From Hesseltinella vesiculosa (lineage: Eukaryota; Mucoromycota; Mucoromycetes; Mucorales; Cunninghamellaceae): a stretch of 64,000 nucleotides of DNA. Positions 25,157 to 36,290 of this stretch are shown here, piece by piece. The notes beneath the pieces are model-generated. The model worked only from the letters and a program-made list of their open reading frames with translations. It was not told the DNA's origin and did not search any database. Position numbers and translations under genes: made by a program. Location of the stretch: the NCBI GenBank assembly GCA_002104935.1, contig MCGT01000015.1:248001-312000 (forward strand), read 5' to 3'. Every line of letters begins with the position of its first letter. Within the stretch, counting starts at the first letter, position 1.

Positions 25157-25605
25157 AGGATTCAAATCAGGACAATGCAAGCAAGTAGGTGGAAAGATGT
25201 TCAACTCTCCCCGGCCCATCCGTCAGGCGTAGGAATGGCTCTCGTCAAGTAGGGTGAAGAGAAGTCCCTCCACTGTTCAACTGTTGACGTGGGCTGTCCG
25301 CAGACAGATATAAAGCAACCGCAGTTCCTTCATAACCCCAATGGCGAAACACCTTGGCCACCATGCCATGCACCACCACCACTTTCCCGTCAAAAGCCCT
25401 TCCAACAGGCTTGGGAACGGCTGTTCAACGATTGTGCAAAGCAATCGCTGTGGGCTGTCCTCAGACAGATGTAGCGCAACCGCAGTTCCGGATACACCCC
25501 AAAGCGCAATGGATAGTGCTGGCTTTTCTTGACATAGCAATGACATGATCAGAATTCGATAAGAGCCACGTTGGTTTAAGAGAACGCCTAAAAAAAAAAA
25601 AAAAG
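25157..25605. repeat. Direct repeat, copy 1
   Basis: Starts AGAGGATTCAAATCAGG and continues nearly identically to 25708-26097. Beyond about 25546 the similarity weakens, but both copies then reach an A13-A15 run followed by GAC. Inside each copy, two diverged half-repeats (GTGGGCTGTCC.CAGACAGAT..AGC) lie about 140 bp apart. A minus-strand 89-codon open frame is shared by both copies; its composition is not convincing as a protein. Confidence 0.8.
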
Positions 25606-25707
25606 ACAGACAGACAGCATATTAGCAGCAGATTTATAAAGTGTTGGCTTACCATTGCATTGTGTTGTGCTGTGGGATAGGAGCACCGCCTTGGTGGCTT
25701 TGGTAAG

Positions 25708-26153
25708 AGGATTCAAATCAGGACAGTGCAAGCAAGTAGGTGGAAAGATGTTCAACTCTCCCCGGCCCATCCGTCAGGCGTAGGAATGGCTCTCGTCAAG
25801 TAGGGTGAAGAGAAGTCCCTCCACTGTTCAATTGTTGACGTGGGCTGTCCGCAGACAGATATAAAGCAACCGAAGTTCCTTCATAACCCCAATGGCGAAA
25901 CACCTTGGCCACCATGCCATGCACCACCACCACTTTCCCGTCAAAAGCCCTTCCAACAGGCTTGGGAACGGCTGTTCAACGATTGTGCAAAGCAATCGCT
26001 GTGGGCTGTCCTCAGACAGATGTAGCGCAACCGCAGTTCCGGATACACCCCAAAGCGCAATGGATAGTGCTGGCTTTTCTTGACATTGCATGACATGAGT
26101 TGGATATACCGAGGAATAATTTGGTTGGAGGCATCATCTAAAAAAAAAAAAAA
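25708..26153. repeat. Direct repeat, copy 2
   Basis: Nearly identical to 25157-25546, with only a handful of substitutions in about 390 bp (for example AACTGTTGACG versus AATTGTTGACG), so the duplication is recent. It ends in an A-run at about 26141-26153. Confidence 0.8.
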
Positions 26154-26217
26154 GACTAACACATGAAACTATCACAAATAAAAAAAAAAGACTAACACAT
26201 GAAACTATCACAAATAA
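26141..26217 (+). repeat. Tandem duplication of an A-run plus 26-mer
   Basis: An A-run followed by GACTAACACATGAAACTATC and ACAAAT occurs twice in succession. It directly abuts the end of direct-repeat copy 2. The remaining stretch to 26540 shows nothing I can name. Confidence 0.8.
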
Positions 26218-26540
26218 GAATCTCAAATCCATTCCTACATGGATCACCATTCTTGCTTCGCATTCTGATACCTAATATTCGGATCCTACAGAGTTACATC
26301 ATAAAAATGGGAGAGAAACAAGTGAAATAGCAATGTTTTCTTTCGGGAACCAATCATAGTGCGCCTCCCTGGCTGATACAATTTCCAAGCTGCCGCTGAT
26401 TATCTTTTCTTTTCCCTGCTGTCTCTTTCCCTACTGCTGCTTTTCTTGCTACTTTCAGCTTCTCTAACGGGGACATTCGGCTTTAGAAAAACACACATTA
26501 GGTTAATATTTTATAAATATAGAGCGATGAGGAGGGTTTC

Positions 26541-27735
26541 TTAGCAAAAGGGGTGATGCATCAATTTTTTGCTTCGTCGTTTTCGCAGTGTGCCATTGGC
26601 TACTTTTTCTTGTCTGGTCACCCGTCTTGAACGCAGCTCGGCATGTCGATTGCGATAAGAGTCCACAGCTCTCTGGATCAATCCTCGCTTTCCAAAGAGC
26701 TGCTCCCGATTGAGCCAGCACAGCTTCCATCCCAAATCATTGCAGCTTGTTTCATAGTTCCATCGGTTACCATCATATTCTTCTCTATCGACGTTTGCCC
26801 GAGGGTAGATCTGCGATTGACAAAAAAAAAAAAAAATGGTCCAGTCAGTCATGGCAAAAGAATCCTAATAACGAGCCTCTTACAGCATTTTGGAGGCGGA
26901 AATCGATAGGTATGTCATCCATGCTGACGCTATTGACATCGGTGCGGACGGTGTATTCTTTGACCAGCCGATCATGCGAGTACAAAAACGTGATATGCTC
27001 AATACCGTCGATCAAATGCGCCACGGGTTCATGGGCTGTCAGGGAAACGACGGAGGCAACAGACGAGGCACGACGGCGGGTGGCGTTTTGGCGTTTTGGC
27101 TGAAAGGGCTGGTCTGAACGACGGCGTTGGTGGGTTTGCAAGTGCATATTGGCGTGAGGGTGAAAGGGCGAGGTCATAAGCAGGTCGGCAAAGGGATTTG
27201 GTTGGCATTGAGATAGGTTGGCCATGGGGGCTTGCAGAGAGCCGTGGGCGACGTAAGAAGCCTCGATAGGCGGTGTCGGCGGCAAGAAATTGGTGATGCC
27301 GTTGGCGTCACCGAACAGCGGGTGGGCAGCTTGGCCGTGGTGGATAGGGCTGGGCTGCGGAGGGGCTGAGTAAGGCGCGAAGGAGGGAGTCGGAGGTAGG
27401 CTGACATGGCCAGCCGACCACGATTGCTGAGGTGTGCACTCGGGCGTCAAGGCTTCGGGAATCATGAGAGACGAGGGCAAGTCGTTGGGTAGACTGGAGA
27501 GCGAGGACCAGAAGGAGGAGTCGACGGCATTGACCAGGTCGACATTGTCATCGAGGCTGGTCAAGCCTAGCCCACACGGCCCATTGGTTTGCACCGAGGC
27601 CAGCAAGTCCAAGGTGGTGGTGGTGGACGAGGGCATCAGCAGGCCGTCGGACAATGCCTGGGATTTATCGTCGAGGCCGATCGTGTTGGGGGTGCCCAAT
27701 AAGGTAGTGGTAGAAGTCGTGTTTGTTGTTGTCAT
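26541..27735 (-). CDS. DUF8032-like fungal regulator
   Basis: Two exons, 27735-26884 and 26810-26541, join in frame to 373 residues. Residues 1-230 are low complexity: Thr-rich start, then Pro/Ser/Gln-rich with PPTP-type motifs. The C-terminal 130 residues form a compact conserved-looking domain: HLIDGIEHITFLYS, EYTVRTDVNSVSMDDIP, IYPRANVDREEYDGNRW, ETSCNDLGWKLCWLN, KRGLIQRAVDSYRNR, ending in a basic tail with KRRSKK. I recall this domain as DUF8032 of fungi, from memory only. The disordered N-terminus plus basic tail suggests a nuclear regulator; no biochemical role is known to me. Confidence 0.75.
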
Positions 27736-28973
27736 GGTGGCCCGAACCTCGAGATTTTTTTTTCTTTATTTGCAGAATGAAGAAAAAAAAACAAACAAAA
27801 AAAAAATTGTAAACATTTATGACTCGCCCTCTTCGTTTTTAAGACATTTCGTGTTTGACACTTGCTTTTTCAGTAGACCGGTGAGTGAACACGCTCTCCG
27901 CTGAGTGGCTACGAGCCAAGAAATCGGTACTGTGTGTGCGCCATTGAAACCGGCTCTTTTTTTGCGCTCCCTCGCGCTCAATGGCCGGGTCTAGGATGTC
28001 CCGCTCTTCACCAAAATTAGCCGTTTCAGAATGAAACCCACCCCAGTGACACGAACATCGCCTACCAGAAGAAAAAAAAATGGAAACACTGGAAGTTTTT
28101 CTGCCAAGCTAAAAAAATAAGAATGACTAAGCTCTTTTTATTCTTCCTGTGCAAGTTTCTACCAAGATGGATGGATGAAGCAGCGTCATCATATACATCT
28201 TTGGGTAGGAAGCCTTTTGGTTTTAGCGTTACGTAAAGAAGTGTCATTCAAGCCAGTCGGAGATGTTACCATTTGGGGTTGATCATTGCTAGTCAAGGTA
28301 TTTTTGACATGAACACCAGAAAAAAAAAAAGCTTCATGGCAGGTGCTTCGATTTGTGGAGATATTCAATCTCCGCGTCGTCCAGTGCACTCTCTTGCAGT
28401 TCTTTTTTTTCGGGCTCCGTGGCTCTGGAGAGGCATTCGCATGGACTGAGCATCTGCAGCTTGTCCAACCCTTTTTGGATCGAATGGCACATGAGCCATT
28501 TCTGTCAAAAGCATAGTTTTTTTTTTTTTTTACTGTTGGCCTCAATGACGCTCAGTTCCAAAGCAATGCTCAGCACAACGGTATAAAATTTCTAGCTCGC
28601 TCCGGACTTCTCTTTGCTCAACATGTCGAATAAAGAGGGGCGAGACAAAGTGAATGAAGAATAATTTGACTGGAATAATCTACTTGTGTGAACTTTTCCT
28701 ATATTGTTTACTTGGTGACAGGCAATGACATAAGCTCTTTGGTTGAAAATGCCTAAATATGGATAATTTACAGTATCTTGCCAAGAAAATTGGTGCTACC
28801 CTGAAGAGCTATTTTTGGTCACGTTTTTTGGGGGGAGTCGACCGTCCCTTTTTTTGCGATGGGGGGGGGGGATCGCTGATTGCCTTTTGCATCTTGCCTC
28901 TTCCAGGCCATCATAAAGTGTAAAAAACAAGGCTCAAGATTTTCTTCTTCTTCTTCTTCTTTATCTTTCCACC
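27736..28973. other. Intergenic, no confident gene
   Basis: About 1.2 kb between divergent genes. It holds T/A-rich tracts and a G10 run at about 28862. On the minus strand, 28512-28334 reads as a possible short exon (see findings). A (TTC)n tract at about 28940-28960 lies just upstream of the chitin deacetylase start and looks like part of its promoter or leader. Confidence 0.5.
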
Positions 28974-30476
28974 ATGTTTAACTCTGTAACAGTTGCTGTC
29001 GCTCTGGTGCAAGGCATTCAGTTGGCAACAGCTGCCTACTACGACAGTTTCAAGTCAGGTGTGAACCCATTGAATATCTCCATTCCTTCCATCCCCCAAA
29101 CTACCTCTTATGATCTCGCCACTGAATGCACCTCCTACGTTCCTGACCCTTCACTCTTTAACTTTACTGCTTCTGAATGGCCCACTGTTTGGCAAACGGC
29201 CACGTCCAATGGCATCAATTCCTCCGCGTAAGGTTTCCAATGGCAGGCTTCACACAGGTCCAACCATTGTTTCTTTTTCAACAGCGAATTCACCACTCTC
29301 TACAACTCCATTGCGTGGGCCAATGCCCCCAACATCCCTGTCCGCACATTGAACACCGATGGTTCCATGAACACAGCTGGTTACGATGTTGTCAATGACC
29401 CTAACTGCTGGTGGACCGTGTCTGGCTGCACTGTGCCTAAATTGGCTGACGTCAACAAGGATATTTACCAATGCCCTGAACCTGCAACCTGGGGCTTGAC
29501 GTGAGTTTTTTTTTTTTTTTTCCATCGAAGATTGACTTTTCCCTTCCCAGCTATGACGACGGCCCCAATTGCTCTCACAATGCGTTTTATGACTTTTTGC
29601 AAGAAAAAAACCTGAAAGCCTCCATGTTCTACATTGGCTCCAACGTGATGGACTGGCCGTATGGTGCTATGCGTGGTGTTCGAGATGGCCATCACATTGC
29701 TTCCCATACCTGGTCGCATCAAGTAAACTGAGTCAAAAAATCCGGCTGCCCATTGGTAAAGTTTCTCATTCATTTTTCAATGTAGTACATGACCACTTTG
29801 ACCAACCAAGAACTCCTTGCTGAATTTTATTACACTCAAAAGGCCATCCACTTGGCCACTGGTGTGACCCCCCGCTACTGGCGTGCCGTAAGGAATGAAA
29901 ACCTGAAGCATGGGCGATTCTCCTGACTTTGGGGGATATTTCCTTTTTTGTTAGCCCTATGGCGACGTCGATGATCGTGTTCGTTGGATCGCCAGCCAAT
30001 TGAATATGACCTGTGTGCTCTGGGATTATGATACGAATGACTGGGCTGTCGGTGAGGGCGAGACCTTGCAGCAAGTACAAACCGCCTACAGCAATTTTAT
30101 CCAAATGGGCACCAATGGCACCATGGCCAGCAGCGGGAACATTGTTTTGACCCACGAAATCAACAATACCACCATGCAATTGGCTATTGATAACCTGCCC
30201 AACGTCCTCAGCAACTACAAGCACGTCACGAATGTTGCCACTTGCCAGAACATCACCTACCCCTACTTTGAGCAAACCATCTCCTTCCCCTCGTTCAGCC
30301 AATACCTTGCATCGAACAGCTCGGCCGGCAATGCTTCCACTGCCACTGGCGGTGCCGCCGGTAGCTCACCCACCACTTCTGCTACATCCACCACCTCTGG
30401 TGCTCTTTCATTGACAAGTCAAGTGAATGCTGGTTTGATGGTCTTGATGGCCATGGTTGCCATTGCTGTCAATTAA
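28974..30476 (+). CDS. Chitin deacetylase (CE4), GPI-anchor type, copy 1
   Basis: Five exons join in frame to 421 residues: 28974-29227, 29285-29500, 29551-29722, 29786-29887 and 29955-30476. A signal peptide (about 1-21, ending TAA-YY) precedes an N-terminal domain; the NodB homology domain carries the CE4 motifs TYDDGP (motif 1), SHTWSHQ (motif 2, metal-binding His pair), RAPYGD (motif 3; Ala instead of the usual Pro), DTNDW (motif 4) and VLTHEIN (motif 5). A Ser/Thr-rich linker and a hydrophobic C-terminus (GLMVLMAMVAIAVN) predict a GPI anchor. Reaction: deacetylation of chitin to chitosan in the cell wall, which is dominant in zygomycetous fungi. The start has CACCATG context. It is a paralogue of the gene at 31939. 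Confidence 0.95.
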
Positions 30477-31938
30477 GCTCACGGTTTTGTTGTTGACGTT
30501 CCACACGTATTTGAAACTTAAATTAAATCCATTATCAAGGGCCCATCCTGTTCTTGTCCTTCAACCTAAAAAAGGTGGGCTGTCCCGCTTTTGGCCAAGG
30601 AAGCACAACCCAGATTGCCATTTCCCTCTCATTGCAAAAAGCCGAGAACCTAATGCATTGCCATCCAAGATTCTGAAAGAAGGCGAGACCTTTTTCACCG
30701 ACCCCAGGCTGATCGCCTCCTTTCTGCGTGCAACCTGATGAATAGCCAGCCGCTTCAAGACAAAGACTGTGTTGCTTTTTTTTTTTACTTGCAAGGAAGA
30801 GAGTAAAAAAAAAAAAACCACCGAGGACGCCATCCACTTTCATGAAATCAGTGTCATGCGGTGGCTTCGTCCGCAGCTTTGGTCAAGGGTGCTTTAGATA
30901 ACGTGCTTGAAAGAGCGTGGAAGATGTGCACGACAGGGTGACCCTAACATGAAATAGCGTCATCATCAGCACGAGGAAAAGAACACGTTAAAAAAAATAG
31001 ATCGGCTGGGCGATTTTTCGTCACCAGAAATGCCTCGATTTTTTTTCTGTCAACCTAAATGGAGACTAGCTGGTAAAAGGAGAAAGTGACACATTTGATG
31101 AAATGCCGGTGGAGCCCTTGCACAGGCGGCCCCTCTCATGTTAGATGTAAGCAGACAAGAGAGAAGAACCAGGGCCAACCCAAGCAGCACGATGGCTCTG
31201 CTTCTTTTTTTTTTTTTTCGTTTTGTGCAGGCCGAGGCGCTTTTTTTTTTTTTTGCTGCGCTGCTGTGTCTGTCACTTGATCATCCAACTCCTTATCCGC
31301 CTGCAATGCCATAAGAGTGCCTGGCCACAGCATGAAGATGTGAACAAATTTATTTCTTGTTACCTCACGTCCTTTGGGACATTTGGTGCGCTGATCCGTT
31401 CGCCATGGCGACTAAACTTGTCATTTTTATTTCATTATGATGCTATGTATCGCTGCGACCTTTTTTTTTTTTGTCTATAATGTGAATAAACATGGCATCA
31501 CTTCTTGGCGAAACGCCACACAAGCTTTCATCAAAGTGCCTAGGTTTCTCAGCTTGTTTTCACCTCCTTGACCTTGCCGTGGTTTATTTTTGGCAATGGT
31601 GCTTCCATTTTATGCCATGTTTACGCAACTGCGACGAGATCCAGAATGAAGAAGGATGGCACAAAGGTCTTTGACCAGTCTGAGCATGTTTTTTCGTCTT
31701 ATAAGCGGCTTTCGTAAATCCATGCGCCTGGACCAAAGGAAGCTGCCATTCTGTTGTGTGATTCAGTGTGCGATGTCAGATTTTATTTTTGAATAGTTCT
31801 GCGCAACAAGGTTTGCTCTAAGTCCAAAAATGGCTACCCCCAAAAAACGGAGCTTCAACAAATTGACCATAAAAAGAAAATTTGCTCATCCCCGTTTTCA
31901 CCTCATTCCTTTTACTTTTTTTTTTTTTTAAACAAAAC
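30477..31938. other. Intergenic between chitin deacetylase copies
   Basis: About 1.46 kb with no convincing gene. It contains several pure A or T runs. The final 70 bp ends in a T-run and AAACAAAAC before the second start codon. I saw no similarity to the region upstream of copy 1 beyond base composition. Confidence 0.5.
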
Positions 31939-33431
31939 ATGTACAGCAAATCCATCGCTGTTGCTGCTGCTTTGGCCAGCATTCAAACTGCATCTGCTGC
32001 TTATTATGATAGTTTCACTTCAAGTGTCAACCCTCTGAACGTCACTTTACCTTCATTGCCTCAAACCACCTCCTACGACGTTGCCACCGAATGCACCTAT
32101 TACAGCCCTGATCCCAGCCTTTTCAGCTTCACAGCCACTCAATGGCCCACCATCTGGCAAACTGCCACCACCAATGGCATGAACACTTCAACGTAAGGCA
32201 ACCCATCATCAAGGATACCAAACGGAAACTCATCCACCTTCCTTTTATTTTATTTTTTGCCAGTGAGTTCACCACCTTGTACAACAGCATCAACTGGGCA
32301 AATGCACCTAATATTGCCGTCCGTACTTTTACCGCTGCTGGTGGCATTTCCACAGTGGGCTATGATACTGTCAACGACCCTGACTGTTGGTGGACCGCCA
32401 CCGGCTGTACCGTGCCCAAGCTGGCCAATGTGAACAAGGACATCTTCAACTGCCCTGAGCCTGAAACCTGGGGTTTGTCGTAGGTTGCTGATTTTTTTTC
32501 GGCAATTGAAATCCACTCACCCTTTTTTTTTCCCTTCTTGTTTTGACAGGTACGATGATGGTCCCAACTGCTCTCACAATGCCTTTTATGACTTTTTGAA
32601 ACAACAAGGCTTGAAGGCTTCCATGTTCTACATCGGCTCCAACGTCATGGATTGGCCCTATGGTGCTATGCGTGGTGTCAAGGATGGTCATCATATCGCC
32701 TCCCACACTTGGTCCCATCAAGTAAGAAAAAAAGCAACACCCTTGCCAACCAGTAGCTCATTATCTCTTTGGGTTAGTACATGACCACCCTTTCCAACCA
32801 AGAACTGCTTGCCGAATTCTACTACACCCAAAAGGCTATCAAGTTGGCCACCGGTCTAACTCCTCGTTTCTGGCGAGCTGTAAGTCTCAACCCTTTTTTT
32901 CTGGTCGTTTATTGATCCTTCAGCGGCTTATCTTAGCCCTATGGCGATGTCGATGATCGTGTGCGTTGGATTGCCTCTCAACTGAATCTGACCTGTATTC
33001 TCTGGGATGATGACACCAATGACTGGGAAGCCGGCTTCAGCACACCTGTGCAGACCGTGCAAAATAATTACAACAGCTTCATCCAAATGGGCACCAACGG
33101 TTCCATGGCCAACACCGGTAACATCATCTTGACCCACGAAATCAACAACACCACGATGCAACTTGCCGTCGAAAACCTTCCCAGCATCATCAAGAGTTAC
33201 AAGCATGTGATCAACGTTGCCACCTGCCAGAACATCACATACCCTTACTTTGAACAAACCGTGGCCTTCCCCTCCTTCAGCCAATACGTTGCCTCCAACA
33301 CGTCTGCAGGCGGCTCGGCCGCCAACGTCACCTCCACAACCAGCAGTGTTTCCAGTGCTGCCTCGTCTGTCCAAATGAACACCGCCGTGGTTGTCTTGAT
33401 GGCAGCCCTCGCCGCTCTGGTGGTGCAATAG
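31939..33431 (+). CDS. Chitin deacetylase (CE4), GPI-anchor type, copy 2
   Basis: Five exons join in frame to 412 residues: 31939-32192, 32264-32479, 32550-32721, 32778-32879 and 32937-33431. The first four exons have exactly the same lengths as in copy 1 (254, 216, 172 and 102 nt), so intron positions are conserved. Motifs: SYDDGP, SHTWSHQ, RAPYGD, DTNDW, ILTHEIN, all present. A signal peptide (MYSKSIAVAAALASIQTASA) and a hydrophobic tail after a Ser/Thr stretch predict secretion and GPI anchoring. Introns have diverged while coding regions remain similar, so the duplication is not very recent. Highly biased codon use suggests strong expression. Confidence 0.95.
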
Positions 33432-36290
33432 ATAGGATCTTTATTTTCAGTCGAACACAACAAAATAAAATATCATATGCGCTGGTGTATTATTTATTTT
33501 TAGAACCATTCCCCCACTCTCCCTGTCGAAAATGCTTTCCGTCTTCAAGATTTCTCCCTTTTTGGTGCATTGATGGTTCACTATCTGTGTGACATCACCC
33601 TCATGGTCGCACAGCCATGGTTATCCATTGTGATCTAAAAGGTCATTCGATAAGGCCATTTTTTCTTTGTTCTCCATTGAGCTTTTCATACGGCGTCATT
33701 GTCATTTAACAAAACATTCTCACCATGACTGTGAAAGCCTTGCCTGGAAGATAGGAAGTAGGCAGGCGTCGTCTTGGAGGTTGCCATGGCAATGAAAAAG
33801 TACATTTTTCGTGTCAGATTCAAATCAGTCTAGCAGGTGCTGACGGTTTATTTTTTTTTTAAATGTTGCGTGTATTTTTAGCACCTCTTTATTTTTCTCA
33901 CTTGTAGATGCATATAAGCATCTGTGCTCAGCAAAATTGTTGTTGGTGACTGGCTCCAGGGTAAACACTTTTGTTTTGAGCAAAAAAACTACGCATTTTT
34001 ACCAAAACTGACCAGCAGCCACCCGAAAAAAAAACGTCTGCGATTTGCAAAGCAAACGAGCGTGTTGATCGGCCGAAAGATCATCAGAAGGAACTGGTGC
34101 CAAGAAGTCATATACCAAATCAAGCAACTTTGTTTCGGGAGACCACCCCCCCCCCAATTTTTATTCATCCTTTCAAATCTCCTCCATCAAACGTGGTATA
34201 GATTTCATTTTTCACGCTAGTCCAAAACAATGTGAACCCATGTGTTTGTGTAGAAAAATAAAAAAAGGTAGAAAAAAGAACAAGCGCTGAACGAGAAAAA
34301 TACCAATGACTTTATATCCTGTTTGCACATGTCACGCAATGGGTGAACAATAGAGACGAACGCCAGGCCAACGTTCGAGAGAATCATCCGTTTTCTTTTG
34401 GCTATTACCCAAAGTTGCTAGCGCCTGTAATACAGTATGACACCGTCAGAAAAAAAAAGGTCAAGCAAGTCTCGTCTCCGCCCATCTCCCCATGGATGCT
34501 GCCGTTCCATGAAAGTAGTACAAAATGAGAATCTATGACGGTTATCAATATGATTATATAGCAAATATTGCACTGAGCTACACGCCAGCATACAGTGCCA
34601 ACTGCTCCAGCATGCTAGCCGTCATCACTGACCCGGCCAAAAGTTTAAACTCATCAAGCTTGCTAACAATTCATTTGCCTCGTTAATGCGATAATACACT
34701 TTGCAGCAAAAAAAAAAAAAAAACCAGCGTCAAAAATAAACCAGTGTTGCTGGTGATGACTAAAATGAAAAAAAACACGGCCTCCAAGAACCCGAAAAAA
34801 TAGTTGCAGCTCATTCGGAGACTTGGCCAACGTTTTGAGAAATAATGCGAAAGATGAAGGTAGTTCTGCCACCTGCGCGCAGATTGCCGAGAGACCTGAG
34901 CATTTCACCATAGCCATTATATCATACATGTTGAATAAGTCTCGGGGTGAGCTGGGATTGGCATGTCCTTCCCAAGCTAAAAATTTACCTGGCAAGCGTT
35001 CATCTTATCGTATTTTTAACTCTCCATGACACTACCCAAGTAGCCAGTATTTCTCCCATCATCATCACCTGTCATATACTATTACCATGCAACATTTGAA
35101 GTCAACCCATCAAACCAATCTTTAGCCTACGTTGCTGCATTCTCTCCCCTCTAGCCCAAATCTGGCTGGGGAGGCGTGTATGGTACAATGTTCAGTTCAA
35201 AATTTAACCTCTCCCGGAAAACCGCCCAGCGGCTGCAATCAACAAATTGTGCAAGTGTACCTTGACTGCATTTACTGTATGCATATCCAACCGTCAACTG
35301 GTATCACCAGCTTGATCGGAAGGTAAAAAAAGGCAATTGAATAGCGTCACGCTTTCATCGTTGCACTTTCATACTTTCATACCATGCTCGATGCACCAAG
35401 AAATGCTCCAAGGCTTTTCGCCAAAGCTATCAAGTCCATGGCTTGCAGTGCCAACCTCAATAAGTCAAAGATGGGAAGCAGATCAAACAAAAGAAAAGAA
35501 AAACGGCGTGTGCTCGAAAGAAATAGGCACATGTTGTTGAAAGTATGGGCCAATCAAATTCAAGACAAGTACTGCCCAAGCAATGACAAATTGGTCCCTA
35601 ATGTAAGCTTTGAAGACGATGATCATCCTAGAATAATTGCACAATGTACAGCAACTATCAAGATAGTCACTTCTCATGATTTTACACAGGTGTGCAACTT
35701 TTGGGATGGATTTATTTAAGTAATTTTTGCACTGTGATTTTTGATCAGGTTCCCTGGGGGGGTATCCTGGTGAAAACGGCCGCTTTTTCATTTTTTAAAG
35801 CTGGGGAAATGGAAGTGTCAATACGAAAATCACAAAGAGTTGGCTGGGCAACCTTCACCAATCCGCCTGATTTTCTCAACATCATCATCATTTGTACATT
35901 TGCGCACCTGTACAAAATGACAGGTCAATCCCATCACTCAAAAGTGCTGTATGGAATTGCGTCTTTTTTTTCAAAAAGAAGAAATAGAATTAGCGTGGCG
36001 AGATTACCTGTCTTCGATTTCCGGCCAGTGCTTGCGGCAACCACAATCATTGATACAGTGCTCTATGCTGATTAAAATAGTAACCTTCTCAGGCAGCAGT
36101 ATAAGGTTGATGACCCATTTGCTTCTCTATATTGCCTTTTCACCACTTTACCTATTTATCTATTCACCACCAAAAGCCAAGAAATAAACCTGGCAAACAG
36201 TACCTCACTTCACTTGTCTTATTAAAAATCGTCAACTGATGATGCTCTAACCGTCGTCTTTGTGCTTACTTTTCTTCATTGGACCTTGCT
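33432..36290. other. Gene-poor region
   Basis: Nearly 2.9 kb without a gene I can support. Open frames are short and lack family features. Two stretches (about 34343-34528 and 35384-35690) have somewhat protein-like composition and may be decayed genes, but I cannot show it. Dispersed repeat copy B lies at its right end. Confidence 0.5.
35700..35990 (+). repeat. Dispersed repeat, copy B
   Basis: Related to 8385-8660 in the same orientation. Shared blocks include TGCACTGTGATTTTTGATCAG, GAGTTGGCTGGGCAACC, CATCATCATC and a CAAAAGTGCTGTATGGA-like end. Both copies are flanked by unrelated sequence. The repeat is probably a small non-autonomous element, though its ends are not sharp. Confidence 0.65.

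Noticed and set aside
25157..25180. Possible tRNA-derived B box (GGATTCAAATC) suggesting a tRNA gene
   Set aside because: No A box at proper spacing and no cloverleaf can be folded around it; kept only as a hint for a SINE-like origin.
25277..25546. 89-codon minus-strand frame with Trp-rich segment, duplicated at 25828-26091
   Set aside because: Preserved only because the repeat is a recent duplication; no start context, no domain, and overlapping frames on the other strand are equally open.
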